Assembly (NCBI RefSeq): GCF_016093295.1
Contig: NZ_JAEDAL010000002.1
Location: 372,001-436,000 of the forward strand
Direction: 5' to 3'
Length of the DNA stretch: 64,000 bases
DNA from: Inhella gelatinilytica
GTDB taxonomy: Bacteria > Pseudomonadota > Gammaproteobacteria > Burkholderiales > Burkholderiaceae_C
A program made the position numbers and the translations under genes. The notes under the pieces are model-generated. The model made no database searches, was not told where the DNA came from, and saw only the letters and a program-made list of their open reading frames with translations. Below, one piece after another: positions 42,575 to 52,800 of the stretch (its first letter is position 1; every line of letters starts with the position of its first letter).

Positions 42575-43156
42575 ATGGCCGCGCTCGATCAGCTTGTTGA
42601 AGCCCTGCGGCGCCTGCCGGGGGTGGGGCCCAAGAGTGCCCAGCGCATGGCCTACCACCTGCTGCAGCACGACCGCGCGGGCGCGCAGCAACTCATCGCG
42701 GGGCTGACCGAGGCCTTGGCACGGGTGCAGACCTGCACGCGCTGCCATGGGTTTTCGGAGGCGCCGGTGTGCGCCGTGTGCAGCGATGGCACGCGCGATC
42801 TCGGCTTGCTCGCCGTGGTCGAAAGCCCTGCCGACCAGGCGGTGCTGGAGCGCAGCGGCAGCTACCGCGGTTACTACTTCGTGCTGGGCGGACGGGTCAG
42901 CCCCCTCGATGGCCGGGGCCCCAAGGACATCGGCGGCGAGGCCCTGATCGCGCGGGCCCTGGACGGCGGGGTGCGCGAGGTCATCCTGGCCACCAGCTTC
43001 ACCGCCGAGGGCGAGGCCACCGCCTATTTGCTGGGTGAGGCGCTGAAGTCCCGCGGCCTGTCCGTCACCCGGCTCGCCCGCGGCGTGCCCGTGGGCAGCG
43101 AACTGGAATTCGTCGACCTGGGCACCCTGGCCCACGCCCTGGCGGATCGGCGCTGA
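42575..43156 (+). CDS. recR: recombination mediator RecR
   Basis: A 193-residue protein of the RecFOR pathway, which loads RecA onto SSB-coated gapped DNA. The N-terminal helix-hairpin-helix has [20 protein letters not shown]; a C4 zinc finger follows ([16 protein letters not shown], about 50-65), then a Toprim domain ([15 protein letters not shown] to [17 protein letters not shown]) and the C-terminal Walker-like [12 protein letters not shown]. Length is normal. The next gene starts one base after its stop, so the anchored unknown protein is probably cotranscribed. Confidence 0.97.
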   Translation: MAALDQLVEALRRLPGVGPKSAQRMAYHLLQHDRAGAQQLIAGLTEALARVQTCTRCHGFSEAPVCAVCSDGTRDLGLLAVVESPADQAVLERSGSYRGYYFVLGGRVSPLDGRGPKDIGGEALIARALDGGVREVILATSFTAEGEATAYLLGEALKSRGLSVTRLARGVPVGSELEFVDLGTLAHALADRR

Positions 43157-43157
43157 G

Positions 43158-44252
43158 ATGCGGGCCCTGCGCTGGCGCCGTTGGTTGATCGCGGCGGGAT
43201 TTGTGGCCTTGCTGCTGATCACGATTGCCGTCGTGCTTGGCCCCGCTACCCCCGAGGACCGGGCGGCGTATGCGCCCAAGCCGGTCTGGTCGGTGGAGCC
43301 GGCTGCAGCCGCTACGCCCGCCGCTGCGGCCAGCGCGGCAAATACCAGTACCGAAACACCCGCTGTGCGTTGGCGCGAGGCCTACCGCCGCAACTACAGC
43401 CTGACGCTGCGCCAGCGGGTGCATCAGGCGCGGGTGAGTGGGGCGTTGCAGGACATCGTTGCCACCTACCAGATGGCGCGGGAGTGTGACGATCAGGCGC
43501 AGTTTGCAACCCTCGCCATCCGCTCAGGGTCGTCCTATGCCGAACTCGCCAAAGGGTGGACGGCTGCTCAGCGGGAGCGAGTTCAGCGATATGTTGAGCG
43601 ATGTGAGGGTGCGAGGGAGGCGCGAAAGGGGGAGTTCCGTCTGCTAGATGCCGGCCCGGACTCGAAGGCGGCAGTGCTGCTGATTCGAGTATTTCGGGGG
43701 CAGACCCTGAAAGCGGAGGAGCGATTGGCGGCGATCGCGTTTGCGCAGTCGCAAGGGTCGGCAGCGCTGCTTGCGGGGGTAATGCCTCACGTCTGGACGG
43801 TTCCGTTTGACTGGATCGGTTGGTCCAGCAGTACCTTGCTTGAGGGGCAAGCCGACGACGCCATGTTGCACAAGGCGTTGGCGCTTGCGGCCTGCCAAGA
43901 GATCGGGAACTGCGAGCAGGCGGCGCAGGAAAATTTCCTCTGCGTAGGCGGCATTGGCTGTGTGGACGACGAGCGCCGGTGGGCGGAGACCCACCTGTTG
44001 GCCAGCGCCCATTTGAGGGTGAAAGTTTTTCAACCGCACGATTTGGAGGACTGGGCTCGGCGATTTGAGAACCTCGAGCGCTGGATGGTTGCTCAGGGGC
44101 TGAGTCCCGCGCAAATACGCGAGATGCGTCGCTACGTTCTTCCCGGCTGCCGCACCACCGAATGCCTGCAACAGCGCTGGGCCGAGGCCCAGGCCTTCGT
44201 GGCGGCTTTGATCTCAGGCAAGCACAAGCCCGGCCAACCCTGGCCCCCCTGA
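43158..44252 (+). CDS. unknown N-terminally anchored protein downstream of recR
   Basis: A 364-residue protein of unknown function. An Arg-rich start (MRALRWRRW) leads into one membrane helix (about 11-28), so the rest is probably periplasmic: an Ala/Pro/Thr-rich linker (about 35-65) and a mostly helical domain with several cysteines in pairs (MARECDDQ, VERCEGAR, CQEIGNCEQAAQENFLC, GIGCVDDE, LPGCRTTECLQQRW). The paired cysteines suggest disulphides. I recognise no family. It begins one base after recR, and its middle part is somewhat less GC-rich than its neighbours. The MAPEG gene follows after 64 bases. Confidence 0.75.
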   Translation: MRALRWRRWLIAAGFVALLLITIAVVLGPATPEDRAAYAPKPVWSVEPAAAATPAAAASAANTSTETPAVRWREAYRRNYSLTLRQRVHQARVSGALQDIVATYQMARECDDQAQFATLAIRSGSSYAELAKGWTAAQRERVQRYVERCEGAREARKGEFRLLDAGPDSKAAVLLIRVFRGQTLKAEERLAAIAFAQSQGSAALLAGVMPHVWTVPFDWIGWSSSTLLEGQADDAMLHKALALAACQEIGNCEQAAQENFLCVGGIGCVDDERRWAETHLLASAHLRVKVFQPHDLEDWARRFENLERWMVAQGLSPAQIREMRRYVLPGCRTTECLQQRWAEAQAFVAALISGKHKPGQPWPP

Positions 44253-44316
44253 GGCGCAAAGGGGCTTGTGGCCTGGTGCGATCATCCGCAGCTTTCCACT
44301 CCAGCCGGAACCGCCC

Positions 44317-44709
44317 ATGACCACGTTGGCCAACCTGTGCATCCTTGCCGCCTGCGCCTTGCCGGTGATTTGCGGCGGTATCGCCAAATCACCGGGCTTT
44401 GGCAAGCGCCGCCGCGACGGCGGCTATGACAACCACGACCCGCGCGCCTGGTTGGCCAAGCAGACGGGGCGCAGCGCGCGCGCCAATGCGGCGCAGGCCA
44501 ACGGGTTCGAGGCCTTGCCGCTGTTCATCGCCGGCGTGCTGGTGGCCCAGCAGGCGCAGGCCCCGCAAGCCACGGTCGATGCCCTGGCCGCCGCCTTTGT
44601 GGCGGCCCGGGTGGGCTACATCGCCTGCTACCTGACGGACCGCGCGCTGGCGCGCAGCATCGTGTGGTCGGTGGGCGTGGGCCTGAGCGTGGCGCTGTTT
44701 TTCGTTTAA
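44317..44709 (+). CDS. MAPEG family membrane protein
   Basis: A 130-residue four-helix membrane protein with the MAPEG pattern: an Asn/Asp-Pro-Arg segment after helix 1 (GGYDNHDPRAWLAKQTGRSARANAAQ starts at about 32), followed by NGFEALPLFIAGVLVA and ARVGYIACYLTDRALARSIVW. Family members handle glutathione-linked or eicosanoid lipids in eukaryotes; bacterial members of this short type have no known reaction. ATG 44317 was chosen over a frame extension to 44266 because only the former begins at helix 1. Confidence 0.88.
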   Translation: MTTLANLCILAACALPVICGGIAKSPGFGKRRRDGGYDNHDPRAWLAKQTGRSARANAAQANGFEALPLFIAGVLVAQQAQAPQATVDALAAAFVAARVGYIACYLTDRALARSIVWSVGVGLSVALFFV

Positions 44710-44762
44710 CGGAATGGCGTGATGTCGCCGACGCATTTGCGGTAGCGTTGCGCCGACTTGCG

Positions 44763-45065
44763 TCAGGTCTGACCCTCATCTGGACCGTAAAACGAGTGCC
44801 CCATATTGCGAGCGCGTAACCAAGCCCAGACTGTTGACGGCTCAATGGATTCGACCGTCAGGATTGGCGGACCACCAGAGTTATTTGCGACACATTCACG
44901 TTTGAGCCATTCCTTCTGAACCGAGGCGCATGCTGCTTCGATGGCTTTCTTGTTGTCCGCGGCCCGAACGATTCGAGTTGTGTAGAAGCCGACGATGTCC
45001 CATTTCGGGTCTTCGCCGGAAATCCGCACGCCGTCGCCGTGCAACAAAACCTGGAAGTAGGGCAT
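44763..45065 (-). CDS. small hypothetical protein, AT-richer than its neighbours
   Basis: A 100-residue, probably cytoplasmic protein of unknown function (MPYFQVLLHGDGVRIS..., with VGFYTTRIVRAADNKKAIEAAC and ending ARNMGHSFYGPDEGQT). Its composition is visibly less GC-rich than flanking mltD and the MAPEG gene, and it stands alone between converging neighbours, so recent gain is likely. GAGAGG lies about 11 bases before ATG 45065, which is only a fair ribosome binding site. The 53 bases between it and the MAPEG stop show nothing I can name. Confidence 0.65.
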   Translation of the reverse strand: MPYFQVLLHGDGVRISGEDPKWDIVGFYTTRIVRAADNKKAIEAACASVQKEWLKRECVANNSGGPPILTVESIEPSTVWAWLRARNMGHSFYGPDEGQT

Positions 45066-45081
45066 AGGCTACTGTTGCCTC

Positions 45082-46686
45082 TCAGCCCTTGACCTTGGCG
45101 CGCTGGGTCGTGGCCTTGGTCTGGGTGACTTTGGCGGGGCGGGTCTTGGCCTTGGCGGGGGCTTTGGGCTTGGCGCTGGCCACCGTCTTCTTGGCTGGGG
45201 CGAGGTAGGCCGTCAGCTGGGTCCCCGTTTTGAGGCGTGTGGTCAGGCTCAGCTTGTTCCAGTCGGCCATCTGGGCGGGCGTGACGCCGTGACGGCGCGC
45301 CACGGTGCTCAGCGTGTCCCCCGCGCGCACCGTCACTTTGGTGGCCACCCGAGCCGGCGCATCGGGTGCCAGGGCCAAGGCCGCGGTGTCGGCCAGGTGC
45401 TCAGAGACATCGTGGTCACGCTGGGCTGTGCGCGGCACGAGCAGGGTCGAGCCGGCCTTGATGTTCATGCGCGGCGGGATGCGGTTGATCTCACGCAGCT
45501 CGGCCTCGCTCATGCCGGCCCACTTGGCGGCCTCGGCGGGCTTCATGGTCTTGGGCAGTTGCAACGCGGTCCAACTGGCTTTGGGGCCGGTGTAATCGGC
45601 CAGGGCGCCGACGAAGCGCTCGGCGTTCTCATAAGGCAAGAGCACTTGAGGGGATGCCGCAGCCAAGATCAGAGGCTTGTTCATCTGCGGGTTGAACTGA
45701 CGGAAGCGCTCGGGCGTCAGGCCGGCCAATTGCGCCGCCAATTCCACATCCAGGTCACCCGCGATGTTGACACTCAAAAAGTAAGGATGGTTGGCCAACG
45801 GGGGGAGCTGGACACCAAAACCGTCGGGACGCAGAACCAGGTTTTTCACCGCCTGCAATTTCGGCAGGTAGTCGGCCGTTTCGTTGGGCATCTTCATCAG
45901 CGCGTACTGGCGCGGTTTGCGCTGGCGTTCCAGCTGCTTGAGCGCCCGGTCCACGTTGCCCATGCCCCAGTTGTAGGCGGCCAGCGCCAACTGCCAGTCG
46001 CCGTCGTACCGTCGCCCCAGCTGGGCCAGGTAGTCCAACGCCGCGCGGGTGCTGGCCAGCACGTCTCGCCGGTCGTCCCGGAATAGGTTCTGTTTGAGCG
46101 AAAAGTCTTTGCCCGTGGCGCTCATGAACTGCCACATGCCCACGGCCTTGGCGTGGCTTTGGCTTTCCGGGTTGAAGGCCGATTCGATGAACGGCAAGAG
46201 GGCCAGTTCCATCGGCAGCTCACGCTTTTCCACCTCCTGAACGATGTGGAACAGGTAGCGGCTGCCGCGCTCGAGCATGCGGTCCACATAGTCCGGCCGC
46301 TTGGCGTAGAAAGTCTCCCACTTGTCGACCCGTGGGCCGTCCAAGTTATCGAGCACCAATCGCGCTCGCAAGCGTTGCCACAGGTCTTGCTGGGCCTCGG
46401 GGGACTGAAAGTCCACCATGGGTTGGTCAGGGTTCAAGTCATCCACCGCACGGGCGGCGGCCTGCTCCAAGGCCTGAGGCGTCAGCGGCAAGGCCGGTAG
46501 GGCCTCGGCCACCCCGGATGGGGTCGCGGAGGCTGCCCCAGCAGGATCCAGCGGCTGGCCCCAGTAGCGGCTGGGGCTGCTGACGTCGGCCGGACCTGGG
46601 CCGGGTGCTGCGCAAGCGCCGAGCAGCAGGGCCAGACCGAGGGCGAGGGGGGTTGGGCGCTCCAGGGCGCCGCGCAGAGCGTTCAT
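45082..46686 (-). CDS. mltD: membrane-bound lytic murein transglycosylase D
   Basis: A 534-residue outer-membrane lipoprotein that cuts glycan strands of peptidoglycan. Lipobox LLLGAC lies in the signal (about 20-26). The SLT domain (about 140-260) has the catalytic Glu in LPFIESAFNPESQSHAKAVG, then GMWQFM and the AAYNWGMGNV segment. C-terminal LysM repeats bind peptidoglycan: one partial (NIKAGSTLLVP, about 415) and one complete (VRAGDTLSTVARRHGVTP, about 455). A Lys/Ala-rich tail ends it. ATG 46686 overlaps the gloB stop (TGATG); six codons upstream are in frame but would start inside gloB's end and break the signal. Confidence 0.95.
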   Translation of the reverse strand: MNALRGALERPTPLALGLALLLGACAAPGPGPADVSSPSRYWGQPLDPAGAASATPSGVAEALPALPLTPQALEQAAARAVDDLNPDQPMVDFQSPEAQQDLWQRLRARLVLDNLDGPRVDKWETFYAKRPDYVDRMLERGSRYLFHIVQEVEKRELPMELALLPFIESAFNPESQSHAKAVGMWQFMSATGKDFSLKQNLFRDDRRDVLASTRAALDYLAQLGRRYDGDWQLALAAYNWGMGNVDRALKQLERQRKPRQYALMKMPNETADYLPKLQAVKNLVLRPDGFGVQLPPLANHPYFLSVNIAGDLDVELAAQLAGLTPERFRQFNPQMNKPLILAAASPQVLLPYENAERFVGALADYTGPKASWTALQLPKTMKPAEAAKWAGMSEAELREINRIPPRMNIKAGSTLLVPRTAQRDHDVSEHLADTAALALAPDAPARVATKVTVRAGDTLSTVARRHGVTPAQMADWNKLSLTTRLKTGTQLTAYLAPAKKTVASAKPKAPAKAKTRPAKVTQTKATTQRAKVKG

Positions 46687-47483
46687 CAAAACTGGTTCTT
46701 CCACTGGCGGAGTGCGGTAAAGACGGCCACAGGTTCGTCCGATTCCGCAGGTGCAGGGGCCCGAAGTTGGGCGGCGGTGCGAACCGTGGCATCACGGCTG
46801 CGCAAGAAAGGGTTGGTGGCGCATTCCAGCGCCAGGGTTGACGGCAGCGTGGGCGCGCCGGCGGCCCGTTGCGCCAAAGCAGACGCCAGGCGGGCTTCAA
46901 CGGCACGGGAGGCGGGGTCTACGGCCTGCGCGAAACGCAGGTTGGCGACTGTGTATTCATGGGCCGGGCAGACGCGGGTTTCGGGGGGAAGGCTGGCCAG
47001 CCGCTCCAGCGAGTTCAACATGTGCGCGGGAGTGCCCTCAAACAGCCGCCCACAGCCGGCGCCGAACAGCGTGTCGCCACAGAACAGAACGGGGGGCTGC
47101 GCCTGCACGACGTAGGCAACGTGGCCCCACGTGTGGCCGGGGACGGCCAGGACGTCGACGGGGTGACCGAGCAGGTGCAGGCGGTCGCCGTCGCGCACGG
47201 GCGCGGTGACCCCTGCGATCGCCTCGGCGCTGGGGCCAAAAACGGGCAGATCCGCTCCAGCATCAGCCTTCAGATCGGCCAAACCCCCATGGTGATCGCC
47301 GTGATGGTGCGTCACTAGAATGGCCCGCAGAGTCAGGCTCAAGGCCTGTAACGCGTTGCGCAGCGGGGCCGCTTCACCCGGGTCCACGGCCAGGGCATTG
47401 CGGCCGTCGTGCAACAACCAGATGTAGTTGTCCGCCAAGGCGGGGACCGGAATCAGCGAAAGCACGGGGTGTGGCGGAGCCAT
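46686..47483 (-). CDS. gloB: hydroxyacylglutathione hydrolase (glyoxalase II)
   Basis: A 265-residue metallo-beta-lactamase-fold enzyme that hydrolyses S-lactoylglutathione in methylglyoxal detoxification. Metal motif THHHGDHHGGL (about 58-68), then LAVPGHTWGHVAYV (His), FCGDTLFGAGCGRLFEGT (Asp) and CPAHEYTVANLRF (His), all matching GloB. The start ATG 47483 shares the palindrome CATG with the divergent methyltransferase start, so the two reading frames overlap by 3 bases; GTG 47465 is a reasonable alternative because family members start near LIPVPALADNYIW. It is coupled to mltD at its end. Confidence 0.95.
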   Translation of the reverse strand: MAPPHPVLSLIPVPALADNYIWLLHDGRNALAVDPGEAAPLRNALQALSLTLRAILVTHHHGDHHGGLADLKADAGADLPVFGPSAEAIAGVTAPVRDGDRLHLLGHPVDVLAVPGHTWGHVAYVVQAQPPVLFCGDTLFGAGCGRLFEGTPAHMLNSLERLASLPPETRVCPAHEYTVANLRFAQAVDPASRAVEARLASALAQRAAGAPTLPSTLALECATNPFLRSRDATVRTAAQLRAPAPAESDEPVAVFTALRQWKNQF

Positions 47484-48219
47484 GACAGCGCAGGAGGACG
47501 CTATTTTAGGAGTTGCCTCCTGGTTGGAGTCACCCCGAGGTCGCTACCTGCTGGCCTGGGAACAAGCGCGCTTGGATCAAGCGGTCGCGGATTTGTTTGG
47601 TTTTCATGCGGTCCAGCTGGGTTGGCCCGCCCTGGAGGGGTTGCGCGCGAACCGCATGCCCAACCGGTGGTTGGCAGACGAATCGGCGGGTGACCTGCAC
47701 TGTTCCTTCGATGCGCTGCCTTTTTCCAATGACAGCTTGGACCTGTTGGTGCTGCCGCACACCCTGGAAACCGCACCGGATCCGCATCACCGTTTGGCGG
47801 AGGCGGCGCGCGTGCTGCGGCCAGAGGGACGCCTGCTCTTGTTGGGGCTGAACCCCGCCAGCCTGTGGGGGTTGCACCCCCAGCAGTGGCGTGACAACCG
47901 TGCCACCGGGCGCGAACGCATTGGGTATCGCCGATTGCGGGATTGGCTGCGACTGCTCAGTTTTGATGTCACCCAAGCGCAGTTTGGCTGCTACCGTCCG
48001 CCCTGGTCACGCGCGCCGTGGTTGGAGGCTTGGCAGTTCATGGACCGCCACGGCCCCACCTGGTGGCCCGTTTTTGGGGCGGTTTATTTCATTCAGGCTG
48101 TTAAGCGCGTGCACGGCATGCGCTTGGTGGGCTTGGCTCGGTCGGGCCCCGGACGGCGTCCGGCGGCGGCAGTCGCCTTGCCCAGCCGCTCTTCACGCGA
48201 AGGAATCCGCAAATCATGA
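47482..48219 (+). CDS. SAM-dependent methyltransferase (class I, divergent)
   Basis: A 245-residue protein of the methyltransferase type found next to rnhA and gloB in betaproteobacteria. The start [28 protein letters not shown] is usual for this group. Late SAM-fold motifs are clear ([39 protein letters not shown]), but the Gly-rich motif I is not, so SAM binding is uncertain. ATG 47482 was chosen; GGAG is only 2 bases upstream, so initiation may be weak. Its stop overlaps rnhA by 4 bases. Substrate unknown. Confidence 0.85.
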   Translation: MTAQEDAILGVASWLESPRGRYLLAWEQARLDQAVADLFGFHAVQLGWPALEGLRANRMPNRWLADESAGDLHCSFDALPFSNDSLDLLVLPHTLETAPDPHHRLAEAARVLRPEGRLLLLGLNPASLWGLHPQQWRDNRATGRERIGYRRLRDWLRLLSFDVTQAQFGCYRPPWSRAPWLEAWQFMDRHGPTWWPVFGAVYFIQAVKRVHGMRLVGLARSGPGRRPAAAVALPSRSSREGIRKS

Positions 48220-48686
48220 ATGCCACGGTCGCGATCAAAAAGCCGGAGGTGACGCTGTACACCGATGGGGCCTGCAAGGGCAACCCGGGCCCAGGGGGCT
48301 GGGGCGTGTGGATGATTGCCGGCGGTCACCAAAAGGAGATGTTCGGCGGCTCCCCGTCCACCACCAACAACCAGATGGAGATGACGGCGGTGATCGAAGC
48401 CCTGGCCGCACTCAAACGCAGTTGCAAGATCCAGCTGTACACCGACAGCGAGTACGTGCTCAAGGGCATGACCGAGTGGCTGCCAGGATGGGTGCGCCGT
48501 GGGTGGAAGACGGCCGCGGGGGCGCCCGTAAAGAATCAAGAGTTGTGGTTGCGCCTGGCCGGGTTGGCCGCGCTGCATGAAATCAAATGGCACTGGGTGA
48601 AGGGCCATGCGGGCCACGAGGGCAATGAGCGGGCCGATGAATTGGCCAACCGGGGCGTGGAATTGGCCCTAAAAGGTGGGAAATAA
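48216..48686 (+). CDS. rnhA: ribonuclease HI
   Basis: A 156-residue enzyme that cuts the RNA strand of RNA:DNA hybrids. Catalytic residues are all present: Asp17 ([16 protein letters not shown]), Glu55 (TTNNQMEM), Asp77 (YTDSEYV) and Asp141 (NERADELAN), with the HAGHEGNE loop. ATG 48216 overlaps the methyltransferase stop, so the two genes are coupled. The RND adaptor gene starts directly after its TAA, with no gap. Confidence 0.98.
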   Translation: MNATVAIKKPEVTLYTDGACKGNPGPGGWGVWMIAGGHQKEMFGGSPSTTNNQMEMTAVIEALAALKRSCKIQLYTDSEYVLKGMTEWLPGWVRRGWKTAAGAPVKNQELWLRLAGLAALHEIKWHWVKGHAGHEGNERADELANRGVELALKGGK

Positions 48687-49814
48687 ATGAAGCGAGTGGT
48701 GTGGGCGCTGGGCGCCGTGGTGGTGGTGGCGGGTGTGTGGGCTCAATCGAGTGGGCCGTCGGCTGCGCCCAAGGCTGCCGGTGGTGGCGCGGGAGCGGGG
48801 GCGGGCAAGGCACCCCCGCCTGCAGCCGTCGAAGTGGCTTCGGTGCGCCGTGACGATGCCCTGGAGGCCGCGCAAGCGGTAGGCAGCCTGCGGGCCCAGC
48901 AGACCACGATGCTGCGACCGGAAGTGCAGGGCCGCATCGTCAAGCTGGCCATCAAAGACGGTCAGAAGGTCAGCGCGGGCGCTGTCCTCGTGCAATTGGA
49001 CGACTCGGTGGTTCGAGCCCAACTTCAGCAGGCGCAGGCGCAGGCCGCGACGGCGCAAAGCCAGGTGCGGCGGCAAGAGGAGTTGCAGGCGCAGGGTTTT
49101 GTGAGCCCGAGTGCTGTGGAGCAGGCGCAGATGGCGGCTCAAGTGGCGCAAGCGCAGGTGGCCCTGGCCCAGGCGCAGGTCCAGCGCTATCAGGTTCGGG
49201 CCCCGTTTGCGGGGGTGGCGGGTATTCGTTTGGTCAGCGTGGGCGATTACGTCAAAGAAGGCGCGGACTTGGTGGGCCTGGAGGACACCCGTCGCTTCTA
49301 CGCCGATTTCCGTGTGGCCGAGCAGTTGGCCGGGCGTCTGAAGGTGGGCCAACCGGTCCAAGTCACCGTCGATGCCCTGCCAGGACAGCCGCTGGCGGCG
49401 CTCGTCGAAGCGGTCGACACGCAAGCCGATGCCAATGGGCGGGCGCTGCTGGTTCGCGCGCGACTGACCCAGACCAAAGCTGGGTTGCGCACCGGGCTGT
49501 TTGTTCGGGTGGCTTTGGAACTGGGGCGCCGCGAGGCGGCCCTTTGGGTGCCCGAAGAAGCCCTGGTCCCCCAAGGGGGCAAGCTGTTTGTGTACCGGGT
49601 GGTGGGGGCCGAGGCGCATCGGGTTCCCGTGAAAGTGGGCGCACGCAAGCCGGGCTGGGTCGAGCTGCTCGAGGGCGTGCAGGCCGGTGATCAAGTCGTG
49701 AGTGCCGGGCAGCAGCGGCTGCGGGGCGACAAGGCGCCGATCAAACCCGTGGATCTCCAGTCACTGGGCTCGGCGCCCAAAGCAGCGGCCAAGGCCAGCA
49801 ACGGAAAGCCTTGA
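48687..49814 (+). CDS. RND efflux periplasmic adaptor subunit
   Basis: A 375-residue membrane-fusion protein. N-terminal export or anchor helix (KRVVWALGAVVVVAGVWA) without lipobox, a Gly/Ala-rich linker, then lipoyl half VEVASVRRDDALEA and LRPEVQGRIVKLAIKDGQKVSAGAVLVQLDD, a helical hairpin (about 110-165), the second lipoyl half YQVRAPFAGVAGIRLVSVGDYV, and beta-barrel and membrane-proximal domains. It joins the inner-membrane pump encoded 3 bases downstream to an outer-membrane channel, which is not in this window. The start abuts rnhA with no gap. Confidence 0.94.
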   Translation: MKRVVWALGAVVVVAGVWAQSSGPSAAPKAAGGGAGAGAGKAPPPAAVEVASVRRDDALEAAQAVGSLRAQQTTMLRPEVQGRIVKLAIKDGQKVSAGAVLVQLDDSVVRAQLQQAQAQAATAQSQVRRQEELQAQGFVSPSAVEQAQMAAQVAQAQVALAQAQVQRYQVRAPFAGVAGIRLVSVGDYVKEGADLVGLEDTRRFYADFRVAEQLAGRLKVGQPVQVTVDALPGQPLAALVEAVDTQADANGRALLVRARLTQTKAGLRTGLFVRVALELGRREAALWVPEEALVPQGGKLFVYRVVGAEAHRVPVKVGARKPGWVELLEGVQAGDQVVSAGQQRLRGDKAPIKPVDLQSLGSAPKAAAKASNGKP

Positions 49815-49817
49815 TCT

Positions 49818-52800
49818 ATGCAGTTGGCTGAAATTTCCATTCGCCGGCCGGTTTTGGCCGTCGTCATGTCCTTGTTGATCGTCCTGATCGGTGCGGTGTC
49901 GTTCAAGCAGCTGAGCTTGCGCGAATACCCCCGCATCGATGAGCCGGTGGTGACCGTCTCCACGCGATTGGCGGGCGCCAGCTCGGAAGTGATCGAAAGT
50001 CAGGTCAGCAAAGTGCTGGAAGACTCCATCGCGGGGATTGACGGCGTCGAGCAACTGACCAGCATTTCGCGCAGCGAGCGCAGTCAGATCACCGTTCGGT
50101 TTGTTTTGACCAAACAGCCCGATGACGCGGCGGCGGAAGTGCGGGATCGGGTCGCGCGTGTGCGCGCCCGCTTGCCCAGCGCGGCCGATGAGCCGACGAT
50201 TTCCAAAGTCGAGGCCGACGCTTCGCCCATGATTCGGATTGCGTTCAAGTCCACCACCTATGACCCCATGCAGGTGACGGACATCGTCAGCCGCTTGGTG
50301 CGCCCGCGCCTGCAGACCGTGCCCGGTGTGGCCGACGTGGAGATCAACGGCGAGCGGCGCTACGCGATGCGGGTGTGGATTGACGCAGACCGTCTGGCGG
50401 CCTATCGGCTGACGGTGCAGGACGTGGAAGACGCGCTGCGCCGCCAGAACCTGGAGGTGCCGGCCGGGCGGATCGAGAGCGAGCAGCGCGAATTCAATGT
50501 GACCGCGCGCACCGATCTCAACACCGTGCCCCAGTTTGAAGAAGTGGTGGTGGCCCAGCGCAATGGGGCGGTGGTGCGGTTGCGCGATGTGGCGCGGGTG
50601 GAGGAGTCCGCGGCGGACGAGCGCTCGCGTGTGCGCCTGAATGGCGTGCCCTCGGTCGGTGTGGGGGTGATCAAACAGGCTACCGCCAACCCGCTGGAAG
50701 TCAGTGCGGGTGTGCAAAAAATCCTGCCCCAGATCCAGGCCGAGTTGCCCGAGGGTATCGAGCCCGAGTTGGCCGCCGATAGCTCCATCTTCATTGAGCG
50801 GTCGGTGCAGTCGGTGTACCGAACCATCGCCGAGGCGGTGGTGCTGGTGGCGCTGGTGGTGTTCGTGTTCTTGCGGACCCTGCGCGCCTCGATCATTCCC
50901 CTGGTCACGATTCCGGTGAGTTTGATCGGTAGCTTTGCGCTCATCAGTCTGGCGGGCTTCACGCTCAATACGCTGACCTTGCTGGCCCTGGTGTTGGCCA
51001 TCGGATTGGTGGTGGACGACGCCATCGTGGTGCTGGAAAACATCTACCGCCACATCGAAGAGGGGATGACCCCGTTTCAGGCGGCCATCAAGGGCAGCCG
51101 CGAGATCGGGTTTGCAGTCATTGCCATGACCTTGACGCTGGCGGCGGTGTTTGCCCCCCTGGCCTTTACGCCGGGGCGCACGGGGCGCCTTTTCACCGAA
51201 TTTGCGCTGACGCTGGCCGGCGCCGTCGTGGTGTCGGGTTTTGTGGCGCTCACGCTCACACCGATGATGTGCAGCGTCTTGCTGAAAGCCCATCAGCCTG
51301 GTCGCTTCGAGCGCTTCATCGAAGCGGCCTTGCAGGGGCTGGACCACGGCTATCGCCGGGCGCTGGGTTTCAGCTTGCGTCATCGCTGGGGGGTTCTGGT
51401 GGTGATGGTGGCCAGCGGCATCGCCAGCTGGTGGCTGTGGAGCAGCGCCCAGCGGGAGCTGGCGCCCATTGAAGACCGGGGTGTCATCATCATGCCGGTG
51501 TCGGCGCCGGACGGGGCGACGCTGCAGTACACGGCGCGCTACCTGGATGCCGTGGCGGCGTTGGGCAATCAATACCCGGAATTGGAGCGAGCCTTTGCCT
51601 TCATTGGCGGCGGGCAGGTCAGCAGCGGCATGACCATTCTTCGCTTGGTGGACTGGGACCAGCGCACGCGTAGCACGCGCGACATTGCGCAGCACCTGCA
51701 GCCCCAAATCGCCCAGTTGCCGGGGGTGACGGCGTTTCCCATCACGCCGCCCAGCCTGGGCCAAGGCTTCCGCGAGCGCCCGTTGTCCTATGTGCTGATC
51801 GCCAATGACAGCTGGGGCAACCTGGGCAAAGTGACGCAGGCCTTTTTGGCCGAAATGGCCAAAACCCCCGGTTTTGTTCAGCCCGATTCCGACTTGCGGC
51901 TGAACAAGCCGGAACTGGTGCTGGAGGTGGACCGGGACCGCGCGCAAGACGCCGGGGTGAGCGTGGACCAAGTGGCGCGGGCGATCGAGACCTTGCTGGG
52001 CAGCCGCAATGTCACCCGCTACAAGCGGGAGGCCGAACAGTACGACGTGATGGTGCAGCTGGACGGGGCCGCCCGCACCACGCCGGACCAAATCGAACGC
52101 CTCTTTGTCCGGGGCCGGGGCGACGCGATGATTCCGCTGCGCAGCTTGGTTCAGGTGCGCGAGACGGTCAGCCCCCGTGAGCTGAACCATTTCAACCAAC
52201 GCCGGGCGGTGGTCATCACCGCCAACCTGGCCCCCGACTTCGCACTGGGCCAGGCGCTGACCGAGATGGACCGCATCGCCAAACAGGTGCTGCCGCCCGG
52301 GTACGCCACGGACGTCACCGGCGTGAGCCGTGAATTCCGGGCATCGAGCGGCGCCTTGAACACGGTGTTTGCGCTCGCGGTGTTGTTCATCTTCTTGGTG
52401 CTGGCGGCGCAGTTTGAGAGTTTCATCGACCCCTTCATCATCCTGATGGCCGTGCCGCTCTCCCTGGTGGGGGCGCTGCTGGCGCTTAAGCTATCGGGCG
52501 GTACGCTCAACACCTTCAGCCAGATTGGCTTGATCACCTTGGTGGGCTTGATCACCAAGCACGGCATCTTGATTGTGGAGTTCAGCAATCAGCTGCGGCG
52601 CGAAGGCTTGGCCTTGCAAGACGCGGTGCTGCAAGCCAGCGTCCACCGCTTGCGGCCCATCTTGATGACCACGGGCGCCATGGTGCTGGGGGCGTTGCCC
52701 TTGGCCCTGGCGCATGGGGCGGGGGCTGAAAGCCGGCAGCCCATCGGTTGGGTGATCGTGGGCGGCATGAGCCTGGGCACGGTGCTGACCCTGTTCGTGG

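Noticed and set aside
49761-52199. 812-residue minus-strand frame opposite the RND pump
   Set aside because: His/Gln/Arg-rich shadow of a well-supported gene; no domain or start signal.
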